Positions 35,285-43,428 of a stretch of DNA of 64,000 nt are shown here, in pieces. The notes beneath the pieces were generated by a model. That model did no database searches and had not been told where the DNA came from. It saw only the letters and a program-made list of their open reading frames with translations. The number at the start of each line of letters is the position of its first letter. The stretch's first letter is position 1. This stretch comes from Emticicia sp. BO119 (lineage in GTDB: Bacteria > Bacteroidota > Bacteroidia > Cytophagales > Spirosomataceae), in assembly GCF_013912375.1 (NCBI RefSeq), contig NZ_JACETV010000007.1:1-64000 (forward strand), in the 5' to 3' direction. A program made the translations under genes and the position numbers.

Positions 35285-36442
35285 CTATTTCTGTACCCTG
35301 AATTGCGAAGGGGTTTGCCCCACAATCTTCTTAAATGAAGTATTAAAGGCTGATTTTGAATTATAACCGACCATTTCGGCTATTTCTTCAATTTTGATAT
35401 GCGAATGCTCTGGTGATGCCAATAATTGTTGTGCTTCTTTGATGCGATAAGTAGCGGTATAGTCAAAAAAACTCTGCCCCAGTTTTTCGTTGAGAATCTG
35501 GGAGAGATGATGCGGCGAAACAGCCAGCATTTTTGCCAGCCCGGGCAATGAAAACGAATCATTCAGAAAAGGTTTTTCATTATTCATAACCTCCGTCAAC
35601 TTATCTAATACATTATCTTGTATATCGATAGTAAGAGAAGATTTCTCGTATTTCTTTGCTGCCTTAGCCTGCTCATCATGAAAGAATTTTGAACGACTGA
35701 TAACCGAGAAAGAAATGGCATAAATAATCAGGGTAATATGCCCCGCCAGAATATGATCGCCTAAATCATGAATGAAAGTGCTTTTAATAACCAGAAAAAT
35801 GATTACAATAGAAGCCAAGGAGATAACCTGATTGCGCGCCCAACTTAATTTTGTACTCTGACTTGAGTTGAATGGTAGCCCCTCTTTTTTAAATGCCTTG
35901 ATAACCACATAAAAACTCGCTATAGTATATATAACCATGTGTATAAACATCAGGTCATTTACATGATGTTTAAAAAAATAGTACCATTCTCTTTCGGCAT
36001 AGTCACAAGGCACAGTAGCCATATCAGGGTGAAAAGCGTAGAGATAAGAATTATAATGATGTATGTCAGATAACGGATAAAACAAAACTGACATATAAAT
36101 GAGATACGCTAAAAAAGGAATAAAGTGTAAGAGTTGTGCTTTGGTAAATCGCTCGGTGATATAGGTCTGTATATACAAAAAAGAGAGTGGTGCCAGCACA
36201 AAATTGGTGGGTTCGGCCATATCTACCAGATAAAGCGTCTGGAACGTATAATTGGTATAACCCATTAGTACTTCTGTAATAGCAAAAGCCATCGAAAACA
36301 AAAACAAGCCTAAATACAGATGCGCTACTTTATTGCCTTGTTTGGTAGTAAGAAAGAAAAACGCTAAAAAGAAGCCTTGTACTATGCCTAACAGGATAAT
36401 AATCGCAAATAAATCAATTTTTAGAGGTAGTGAGGGCAGCAT
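35285..36442 (-). CDS. AraC-family regulator with seven-TM N-terminal sensor
   Basis: 385 residues. About seven hydrophobic segments cover residues 10-240 (DLFAIIILLGIVQGFFLAFFF and onward). A short linker and a C-terminal AraC double helix-turn-helix (about 290-385) follow: SLPGLAKMLAVSPHHLSQIL and then IKIEEIAEMVGYNSKSAFNTSFKKI. This membrane-AraC layout is frequent in Bacteroidota and presumably senses a membrane or extracellular signal. The downstream acyltransferase gene is the obvious candidate target. Confidence 0.92.
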   Translation of the reverse strand: MLPSLPLKIDLFAIIILLGIVQGFFLAFFFLTTKQGNKVAHLYLGLFLFSMAFAITEVLMGYTNYTFQTLYLVDMAEPTNFVLAPLSFLYIQTYITERFTKAQLLHFIPFLAYLIYMSVLFYPLSDIHHYNSYLYAFHPDMATVPCDYAEREWYYFFKHHVNDLMFIHMVIYTIASFYVVIKAFKKEGLPFNSSQSTKLSWARNQVISLASIVIIFLVIKSTFIHDLGDHILAGHITLIIYAISFSVISRSKFFHDEQAKAAKKYEKSSLTIDIQDNVLDKLTEVMNNEKPFLNDSFSLPGLAKMLAVSPHHLSQILNEKLGQSFFDYTATYRIKEAQQLLASPEHSHIKIEEIAEMVGYNSKSAFNTSFKKIVGQTPSQFRVQK

Positions 36443-36473
36443 TCAGACTAATTTTCAGACCAAATTACGAATA

Positions 36474-36515
36474 AAAAAATACCTCGGCAAATCTTGTCGA
36501 TTTCACCGAGGTATT
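36474..36515 (-). terminator. Terminator of the thuA / GDSL-cytochrome c operon
   Basis: On the minus strand AATACCTCGG pairs with CCGAGGTATT (36478-36487 with 36506-36515), 18-nt loop, followed by a run of seven T. It lies after the palindromic repeat at 36533. Confidence 0.75.
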
Positions 36516-36532
36516 GGTGTATGAAACGGTTT

Positions 36533-36561
36533 GTAGAGACAGGGCATTGCCCTGTCTCTAC
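36533..36561. repeat. Palindromic intergenic repeat, GTAGAGAC family, copy 2
   Basis: 14-bp arms GTAGAGACAGGGCA and TGCCCTGTCTCTAC flank one T. Compared with copy 3 (GTAGAGACAAGGCA) the inner base change is compensated in the opposite arm. Confidence 0.9.
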
Positions 36562-36630
36562 GCATGTATATCTTTAGGTTTTTAATGTATCAAATCCAAT
36601 AATTGAAGGAATTATTGAATAATTAGAGCA

Positions 36631-39600
36631 TTATTTTTCCAATGGATGCTCTGCCAATAGCTTCGAAGCATTATAAATATCCTTCTGATTCTTTACAGCT
36701 GCTCTTACTGCTTTCACCTTTTCAGGCTGAATAGCAGGGGCGTTATTACCGAAAGAGTTGCGCACATAGGTTAATACTGCGGCCACCTCTTTATCATTCA
36801 ATAAACCTTCGAATGGTGTCATAGGTACCTGGCCCGGATATTTTTTGCCATTTACTTCTATCGGCCCTAATAGGCCTTTTAGTACAATCTTGATGGCTCG
36901 TTCCTCATTCCCATTTACCCAGGTAGTACCAGCCAAAGGCGGGAAGCCCGAAGCAGTTAAGCCTTTACCGTCTGCCTGATGGCATGTATTGCAATAACCC
37001 TCTTTGGCGTAAATCGTTTTACCTATATTAAATAACTCCAGTTCTGCTCCTTTTAAATTAGATTTTTCGGCAACCGCTTTTTCTTTCTTCACTGGCATAT
37101 CGTTGATATGGGCTACTGCTGTTTCATAGGCATGTATCATCCAGTCATCTAAAGGTTTCTTTTTGGCTTCTGCTAAAATAGGATTGCCTTTTTCTTTACC
37201 TATCCATGAAGACGCCACTATCGCATCCAGACGAACCCGGCTGTTTTCATCCTTCACTGCCTGCATCAATAAAGCCGCTTGGTCTGGCACCTGATGGCCT
37301 GTAAAACGTAAAACTTCGACCGCCGCAGCTCTTGCATGGTAATCTTTGGCTTTCAGCATTTGTCTCAATAGCTTCTGGTCAACTTTATCTAATCCCCAGG
37401 TAACCCACAATGCTTCTAATACATGATGCTCGTAACGTGGGTCGTTTTTGTCTAATGACGCTACCCATTTAGTAACTTTTGGTAATACCTCTGCAGCACT
37501 TCTGCCTCTTAATTCGCTGCGCGTGCGGTAACGCGTGCGGTATTCAGGTAATTTCAGATTGTCTAATAGTGTTTCTACACTTGCTCCGGCAATGGTAGCA
37601 GGTTTTACTAATGGTCTTGACGGATACGTGATACGATAGATACGCCCATGAGAATGGTCGCGAAGCGGGTCACGGGCATTGTGTTGCATATGGCCTATCA
37701 GAATATTGTGCCAGTCAATCAGGTAAAGTGAACCGTCAGGTGCAAACTCCATATCTACCGGACGGAAATTACGGTCTTCACTCACCACTAAATCAGCTAC
37801 GTGTTTGCTCTTATAACCCGTGCCATCATCTACCATGCTGTGCATTTTCATACCCAGGAAACCAATCGTATTATTGATTAATAAATCGCCTTGCACTTCA
37901 TCCGGGAAATGACGACTTGAAACAAATTCCAATCCCGAAGTCGGACGAACCATATGGTCTTTTTCTATCAACTGGACCCCTTTATGAGTGGCTTCTCCAT
38001 AGCGAGGCAATACTGTACCCGGCATCATCCAACGCACATCAGGGCTTGACGTTTCAGCAAAAAATGGTTGTCCCCAATCATCAAAGGCAATTCCCCAGGG
38101 GTTCGGTATTGATAATTGTGCCGTACGCTCCAATTTGCGCAATTGTGGGCTGAATCTATAAAACCCTCCATTGGTAGCGCGTACCGTTCCGTAAGAAGTT
38201 TCTATATTGGTATGTAAGAATACACCCTCACCCGAATAAATAGCACCAGAGGGGTCAACCGTGTAGGCATGGCTATTATGGTGCGTATCGTGGTCGTCGT
38301 ACCCACTAAATATAATTTCTACTTTATCGGCTTTATCGTCGCCGTTGGTATCAGTAAATAATTTCAGATTTGTACCCTGAGAAACGAAAACGCCTTCATG
38401 CGTGATTTCGAAACCTAAAGGCAAGTGTAAACCATCTGCAAAAACGGTCTCTTTATCTGCTTTGCCATCGTTATTGGTATCTTCAAAGATTAGTATTTTG
38501 TCGTTTGGCTTTGTATCTCCAGGCTTATAATGCGGATAGCTTGGCATTGCCGCTACCCATAGCCGGCCTTTATTATCAAACGACATCTGCATCGGTTTTG
38601 CCAAATCAGGGAACTCCTGTTCTGAGGCAAAGAGTTCAATCTTATAGCCAGTGGGTACTTTCAATTTACTTAATGCCTCTTCTCCATACAGGTAAGTTAA
38701 ACTACCATTCTTTTCAGGGTTAAAGTTGGTTTTCACTTCCGGGAGTGTCCTTGTGTTTTTATCTGCTATTGATACATCCATTTTTTCACCTTTAGCTGCT
38801 GCCAGCCAAACGGCCTTGTCACGAATATCAGTCATTTCACGGATTTTCTCAATTTCGGCAGGATAATTATCCGGCCCGAACGGATTATAACGACGACCAT
38901 ATACATGAACCCCATTCGGAATTTTATAGTCGTTATGCCACATCCAGTTTTTCTCTTTTACAGCCGCCAGAATCAAATCCTTGTTGGTTTCTGCTTTAGC
39001 AGGTGCTTTCCCGAATACTGCATCAGTTAATAAAGCTGAAAACCTTTTATATCCTTCTTCATTTAATTGAGAGCCATCAATGGTGAGAAATTCAGATGTA
39101 GTATCATACCATTTTTTAGAAGGAGTAAAAGCATCAACAAAAAGCACATTGTTCTGGTCGGCTACTTCTTTCATGGCCTTGGTATATAGCCAAAGATTTT
39201 CGTTTTCTTTTATACCATTCGGTAAATCGTATTTGCCAGACAGGTCTTCAAAAGCAATCGGCGAAACAATAACTAATTGAGGCGCGCTTTTGCCATTGTA
39301 TTTCTGATTAAGCGTGTATTTGATAAAGGCATCTAACTCAGCTTTGTAGGTATCTAATTTTGCCTTGCCCTGAAATGATTCGCTATAACCAAACATACCA
39401 ATGATAATATCCGTTTTTAAGCGGGTCAGCCATTGATCGGGTGAATCAAAATGACCTTCACTATGGGAGTTTTTTGCATATTCTGTCTGGAATTGTTCTG
39501 CCCCAGGAAATGCCCAAGGCAAATTACGGCTGGCATGAGGTCTGAAACCCGGGGTATCGCCGCCGTCGCACATATTACGGATATATAGGTTATAATCAGG

Positions 39601-39789
39601 ATAACGAACGTACATTTCGGTTTCGAAAAGTCCGTAATTCATCATTCGTGAACCTAAGTTTCCGCCTATTAAGGAAATATGTGAATCTTTCTGAACGGTT
39701 AATGTTGGGGGAGGGGTAGCCTGAAATGAACTGATAACAAAGACTGTCAGCACAAATAGGATTATTAATAGTCTGATATTGAGTTTCAT
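36631..39789 (-). CDS. Secreted multidomain protein: GDSL hydrolase, PVC-type propeller, HEAT, cytochrome c
   Basis: The start is moved to the ATG at 39789 (MKLNIRLLIILFVLTVFVIS, signal or anchor), giving 1052 residues; the longer frame begins in a repeat. Order: an SGNH/GDSL-like domain (about 30-265, ISLIGGNLGSRMMNYG); a membrane-bound-dehydrogenase/PVC-type beta-propeller (about 350-700, with Ca-like loops DTNNDGKAD and DTNGDDKAD); HEAT-like helices (about 720-880); and a C-terminal cytochrome c with heme site CNTCH near 931 and axial Met in VPMTPF. The composition suggests an extracytoplasmic oxidoreductase or esterase passing electrons to the heme. It is downstream of thuA in one operon. 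Confidence 0.9.
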   Translation of the reverse strand: MKLNIRLLIILFVLTVFVISSFQATPPPTLTVQKDSHISLIGGNLGSRMMNYGLFETEMYVRYPDYNLYIRNMCDGGDTPGFRPHASRNLPWAFPGAEQFQTEYAKNSHSEGHFDSPDQWLTRLKTDIIIGMFGYSESFQGKAKLDTYKAELDAFIKYTLNQKYNGKSAPQLVIVSPIAFEDLSGKYDLPNGIKENENLWLYTKAMKEVADQNNVLFVDAFTPSKKWYDTTSEFLTIDGSQLNEEGYKRFSALLTDAVFGKAPAKAETNKDLILAAVKEKNWMWHNDYKIPNGVHVYGRRYNPFGPDNYPAEIEKIREMTDIRDKAVWLAAAKGEKMDVSIADKNTRTLPEVKTNFNPEKNGSLTYLYGEEALSKLKVPTGYKIELFASEQEFPDLAKPMQMSFDNKGRLWVAAMPSYPHYKPGDTKPNDKILIFEDTNNDGKADKETVFADGLHLPLGFEITHEGVFVSQGTNLKLFTDTNGDDKADKVEIIFSGYDDHDTHHNSHAYTVDPSGAIYSGEGVFLHTNIETSYGTVRATNGGFYRFSPQLRKLERTAQLSIPNPWGIAFDDWGQPFFAETSSPDVRWMMPGTVLPRYGEATHKGVQLIEKDHMVRPTSGLEFVSSRHFPDEVQGDLLINNTIGFLGMKMHSMVDDGTGYKSKHVADLVVSEDRNFRPVDMEFAPDGSLYLIDWHNILIGHMQHNARDPLRDHSHGRIYRITYPSRPLVKPATIAGASVETLLDNLKLPEYRTRYRTRSELRGRSAAEVLPKVTKWVASLDKNDPRYEHHVLEALWVTWGLDKVDQKLLRQMLKAKDYHARAAAVEVLRFTGHQVPDQAALLMQAVKDENSRVRLDAIVASSWIGKEKGNPILAEAKKKPLDDWMIHAYETAVAHINDMPVKKEKAVAEKSNLKGAELELFNIGKTIYAKEGYCNTCHQADGKGLTASGFPPLAGTTWVNGNEERAIKIVLKGLLGPIEVNGKKYPGQVPMTPFEGLLNDKEVAAVLTYVRNSFGNNAPAIQPEKVKAVRAAVKNQKDIYNASKLLAEHPLEK

Positions 39790-39820
39790 GAATAGAATAA
39801 TTAGGATTGTGTTAAAAAAC

Positions 39821-39911
39821 AACCCCATCCCCGACCCTTCCCCAACAGTGGGGAAGGGGGTTAAAAGTCTCTCTCCCCACTGTTGGGGAGAGAGATTTAG
39901 AGAGTGGGGTT
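39821..39911. repeat. Intergenic repeat, CCCCATCCCC family, copy 1
   Basis: A compound palindrome: AACCCCA...TGGGGTT ends, an inner CCTTCCCC/GGGGAAGG hairpin, and CTCTCCCC/GGGGAGAG. The unit recurs at 60481-60570. It lies between thuA and the GDSL-cytochrome gene. Confidence 0.85.
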
Positions 39912-39918
39912 TTAAAAA

Positions 39919-40785
39919 TCACTTAGTCATACCTCTATAGGGTACATTAATATCTATTTTGCCTTTCCATTTTTTAGGAACAGGTTTGCCTAATTCCCAG
40001 TGAATAGCATTAATTACCAGACGTTGGAACGACTCTACCTGAAAATCTTCCGGATGACCTAAAGTTGTGGTAAACACCTTAGCTCCAAAAGAATTAGTAC
40101 CCGTCCAGGCAACCGGATTTTCAATAGCGGCTTTATCTGGATGCACCGATTTACCCATTAATAACCACTCTGAACCTTTGGTCGGATAATCTGGTAAAAC
40201 TCTGTACAACCACGAGCGAACATGGAAGCTCGGTGCCACGCCTGTCAGAATAGGGTGTTTGCCTGCTGCAGGAATAATGCTTACATCTGTACTACTTTCG
40301 TGACCATAATGCGTATGCGCCGCTTTGCCACCCCAGCCAGGAGGTGCATTGAGGGCAAATTCGCCGAAAGCATTCCATTTTTCAAACTCACTACCTTTCG
40401 GATAATTGAAAGCATGGGTAGTTGTACGGAAACCCATCACAGGTTTGCCAGTTTTCAGGTAGGCTTCAATGTAATCTAATTGCTCTTTGGGCAGTTGTCT
40501 CCAACGCAGATAGAATACAGCTAAATCGGCATCTTTTAGGGCTTCCAATCCCGGAATATCCTTTTCTGCATTCTGGTCTGGATATGCCTTGAGTACCTTA
40601 GTTCTGAAACCGTAGTTTTTTTCCAGTTCAGCGGCAATCAGCGGAAGCGTATGTTCGCCGCTATACTCGTGGTCGCCTGTGACAAAAACTATCAGGGGGG
40701 TGTTTCTGGATTGAGCGAACGATTGAGTTATCGTTGTATGGATAAATACAATCAATAGAAAGGTTGATACTATGGACTTTGCCAT
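39919..40785 (-). CDS. Secreted ThuA-domain protein
   Basis: 288 residues with signal peptide (STFLLIVFIHTTITQSFAQ). The ThuA fold, related to class I glutamine amidotransferases, is visible in TPLIVFVTGDHEYSGEHTLP, LAVFYLRWRQLPKEQLDYIE, GKPVMGFRTTTHAF and TTLGHPEDFQ. ThuA proteins are associated with trehalose and 3-keto-sugar utilisation; the enzymatic role is not settled. It is the first gene of an operon with the GDSL-propeller-cytochrome c gene, from which it is separated by a repeat. In this window it joins DUF1080 as a second marker of extracytoplasmic sugar metabolism. Confidence 0.9.
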   Translation of the reverse strand: MAKSIVSTFLLIVFIHTTITQSFAQSRNTPLIVFVTGDHEYSGEHTLPLIAAELEKNYGFRTKVLKAYPDQNAEKDIPGLEALKDADLAVFYLRWRQLPKEQLDYIEAYLKTGKPVMGFRTTTHAFNYPKGSEFEKWNAFGEFALNAPPGWGGKAAHTHYGHESSTDVSIIPAAGKHPILTGVAPSFHVRSWLYRVLPDYPTKGSEWLLMGKSVHPDKAAIENPVAWTGTNSFGAKVFTTTLGHPEDFQVESFQRLVINAIHWELGKPVPKKWKGKIDINVPYRGMTK

Positions 40786-40864
40786 AAATAGAAGGTTTAT
40801 AGGTTTTATAGGAGTATTATTATTAGGATTTTATAATAGACAGTTTTGAAAAATGTCGAATTTG

Positions 40865-40893
40865 GTAGAGACAAGGCATTGCCTTGTCTCTAC
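40865..40893. repeat. Palindromic intergenic repeat, GTAGAGAC family, copy 3
   Basis: 14-bp arms GTAGAGACAAGGCA and TGCCTTGTCTCTAC around a central T. It lies in the 404-nt spacer between thuA and rpsL. Apart from this repeat and the rpsL promoter, that spacer is AT-rich and featureless. Confidence 0.9.
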
Positions 40894-41129
40894 ATGTACG
40901 AATATATATGAAACGTTTATTTCTAAAATCTTAAATAACTATACTCTCAGGTTTGAATATTTAGTACGCAATTTACATAATTTTAAATAATATCATTGAT
41001 TGCCGGCAGATATTAAAATGATTTGACAAATACCTTTAAAAAGAGCATTTTACTGATAAATAATTGATAATAAGGCTCTATTTGTCCAAAAATATTTGAA
41101 AACTGTTTTCTATTCTCAAAAAAAGGTCG

Positions 41130-41137
41130 TACCTTTG
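41130..41137 (+). promoter_or_regulatory. -7 element for the rpsL-rpsG operon
   Basis: TACCTTTG followed by CA, 53 nt upstream of rpsL, giving a leader of about 45 nt. Leader bases 41158-41170 (GTAACTAAACGAA) are perfectly complementary to 41637-41649 in the rpsL-rpsG spacer. Confidence 0.6.
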
Positions 41138-41189
41138 CAGCCCTATTTAGGAATTTAGTAACTAAACGAAAAATAATTTTCAAAACAAA

Positions 41190-41603
41190 ATGCCTACTAT
41201 ACAACAGTTAGTAAGAAACGGTAGAGAGCAAATGACTTGGAAATCGAAGTCTCCAGCGTTGGACTCATGCCCGCAACGTCGTGGCGTGTGTACTCGTGTG
41301 TACACTACGACTCCAAAGAAACCAAACTCTGCGCTTCGTAAAGTAGCTCGTGTTCGCTTAAGTAACACAAAAGAGGTGAATGCCTATATTCCGGGTGAAG
41401 GCCACAACTTACAAGAGCACTCAATCGTATTGATTCGTGGTGGTCGTGTAAAAGACCTTCCAGGTGTACGTTACCACATTGTTCGCGGTGCCCTTGATAC
41501 TTCAGGTGTAAGCAACCGTAAACAAAGTCGTTCAAAATATGGTGCGAAACGTCCTAAACCAGGTCAGGTTGCAGCTCCACAAAAAGGCGGCAAGAAAAAA
41601 TAA
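41190..41603 (+). CDS. rpsL: 30S ribosomal protein S12
   Basis: 137 residues with all S12 hallmarks: [45 protein letters not shown] and [19 protein letters not shown]. The two lysines where streptomycin-resistance substitutions occur (TPKKPNSA and VKDLPG) have the sensitive, wild-type residue. The C-terminus is a Bacteroidota-like basic tail. It is followed after 110 nt by rpsG. Confidence 0.98.
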   Translation: MPTIQQLVRNGREQMTWKSKSPALDSCPQRRGVCTRVYTTTPKKPNSALRKVARVRLSNTKEVNAYIPGEGHNLQEHSIVLIRGGRVKDLPGVRYHIVRGALDTSGVSNRKQSRSKYGAKRPKPGQVAAPQKGGKKK

Positions 41604-41713
41604 TCGCGTTCATGTTTAGTACCGTCACTACGGAAATTCGTTTAGTTACGGGGTAGTAATCCTGAGGGTTCAGGGTGAATTAGTTTTCAAAAAACGAAAC
41701 CTTATTTAAAAAA
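41604..41713 (+). promoter_or_regulatory. Structured rpsL-rpsG spacer
   Basis: This 110-nt spacer has two short hairpins, CCGT-CACT-ACGG (41622-41633) and CCTGA-GGGT-TCAGG (41661-41674). Between them lies TTCGTTTAGTTAC (41637-41649), complementary to the rpsL leader. In E. coli the corresponding spacer binds S7 for autoregulation, so a regulatory role here is plausible but only inferred. Confidence 0.45.
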
Positions 41714-42181
41714 ATGAGAAAGGCAAAACCAAAAAAACGTTACGTATTACCTGATCCTAAATTCAGAGATGTAGTAGTAACAAAATTCGTTAATAACCTG
41801 ATGTACGATGGCAAGAAAAGTCTTGCTTACAGCATTTTCTACGGTGCATTAGACCTGGTAGAAAAACGTACAAAAGAAAACGGCTTAGAGCTTTGGAAAA
41901 AAGCGTTGAGCAATGTATCACCAGCAGTAGAGGTTAAGAGCCGTCGTGTAGGTGGTGCTACTTTTCAGGTACCAACAGAGGTACGTTCGGAGCGTAAACA
42001 ATCTTTAGGAATGAAATGGTTGATCAGCTATTCACGTAGACGTGGAGAGAAAACCATGACAGAGCGTCTGGCAGGTGAAATCGTTGCGGCTTCAAAAGGT
42101 GAAGGTGCAGCAGTGAAGAAAAAAGATGATACGCACCGTATGGCAGAAGCTAACAAAGCATTCTCGCACTTCAGATTCTAA
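41714..42181 (+). CDS. rpsG: 30S ribosomal protein S7
   Basis: 155 residues: [19 protein letters not shown], then [40 protein letters not shown] and [42 protein letters not shown], the typical S7 sequence. A strong terminator ends the operon immediately afterwards, so fusA and tuf, the usual next genes of the str operon, are not here. Confidence 0.98.
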   Translation: MRKAKPKKRYVLPDPKFRDVVVTKFVNNLMYDGKKSLAYSIFYGALDLVEKRTKENGLELWKKALSNVSPAVEVKSRRVGGATFQVPTEVRSERKQSLGMKWLISYSRRRGEKTMTERLAGEIVAASKGEGAAVKKKDDTHRMAEANKAFSHFRF

Positions 42182-42203
42182 TCAATCTGATTGTGTTACA
42201 TAC

Positions 42204-42240
42204 AAAACCGCAAGTACTGAAAGGTGCTTGCGGTTTTTTG
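42204..42240 (+). terminator. Terminator of the rpsL-rpsG operon
   Basis: An 11-bp stem AAAACCGCAAG/CTTGCGGTTTT (42204-42214 with 42227-42237) followed by T residues, 23 nt after rpsG. Confidence 0.88.
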
Positions 42241-42281
42241 TTTATGCAAATAATGAATTTATAATGCCCTTTCTAATTGGA

Positions 42282-43283
42282 TTAGCGTATTAATAATCTG
42301 ATTTTCATTTCCCCATCCAATTGTTCATTCTTTACTTTATATCTTATCCAAAGTGCTTTGGAGTAAATCTCACCGATATTATTATATAAATCAGGGTCCA
42401 GTGTTTCCTCTTCTAATTCAACAACATCAGAATCATTATTTTTTATAAAATCTCTGATTAGCGTGTACTTTTTCTCTTTTGTTAGATAAGTGTCAAAAGG
42501 AAAGTAATAATCCTTCCATAATATTATAGATTTTACACCAGTAGAATCCTCGGTATAAATTGTCTGATTTATTATTCCATCTCTAACATAAGAGGTATAA
42601 TAAAATTCAGACCCATCTAAAGCAATATTGATTTTCTGGTCTTTATAATAACCCGAGAATGTCATTTGCTTTGTGGCATTTCTAATATCTATAGTTTTTG
42701 TTATTTCACTCGTATTACCGCTTATGGCTTGAAGTTTTATCTTATATTTTCCATTCAAATCGAAATTTAGAACGGGTTCTTCTCTGCCTGTGGTATGAAT
42801 AAAATAATTACCGTTTGAAAGAGCATTTGTCCCAATGAACCATTGATAATAACCATTTTTGTTTTCAGATAAATTCTTCAGTTTTACCTGACCATTTGCT
42901 AATACTTCATAACTGAAATCAGCAATTGCTATATTACTGGCTTCAATATTCTTTTGTTCCTCACTAATGTAACTTGCATTTTTTATGGTAAGAATTACTT
43001 TAAAATTCCCATTTCGTGAATAGTGATGCCTTACATAATAATTGGTAATTTTTGTATAATCTTCTGGTAATTTGTCTGTATGGGTACTTCCTTCGCCAAA
43101 ATCTATTGTATAAATCTCATTACTATTCAAATTAAAAGTAAAAGTGGCAGTATTGGAATTATCTATGTTTACCCTAAATGTAGCATCTGGTATGGTAACA
43201 GGTATAGGCTGAATTTTATCTTGCTTATTCTGGCACGCCAATAAGACAAAAAATATACTTAGAATAGAAAATGTCGCTTTCAT
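42282..43283 (-). CDS. PKD-domain lipoprotein of unknown function
   Basis: 333 residues. The lipobox (ILSIFFVLLACQNKQ) marks it as a lipoprotein. The next part has beta-rich PKD-like modules (TFTFNLNSNEIYTIDFGEGS, then YYVRHHYSRNGNFKVILTIKNA, and DFSYEVLANGQVKLKNLSENKNGYYQWFIG). The C-terminal third (from about 205) is beta-rich and not recognised. The composition is more AT-rich than that of its ribosomal neighbours, as is common for accessory envelope lipoproteins. Binding partner unknown. Confidence 0.82.
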   Translation of the reverse strand: MKATFSILSIFFVLLACQNKQDKIQPIPVTIPDATFRVNIDNSNTATFTFNLNSNEIYTIDFGEGSTHTDKLPEDYTKITNYYVRHHYSRNGNFKVILTIKNASYISEEQKNIEASNIAIADFSYEVLANGQVKLKNLSENKNGYYQWFIGTNALSNGNYFIHTTGREEPVLNFDLNGKYKIKLQAISGNTSEITKTIDIRNATKQMTFSGYYKDQKINIALDGSEFYYTSYVRDGIINQTIYTEDSTGVKSIILWKDYYFPFDTYLTKEKKYTLIRDFIKNNDSDVVELEEETLDPDLYNNIGEIYSKALWIRYKVKNEQLDGEMKIRLLIR

Positions 43284-43428
43284 TCGTTTCTTTATATATA
43301 TGCTTTTGACTTCTCAATCTATAAAAAGGTTGGAATGATAGTATAAAAGAGGAATTCTTTGAAAACTATCAGTTTTTAATTTCTTTCGTTTTCGTATTTT
43401 TACCACACAAACCTCAAAACAAACTACT

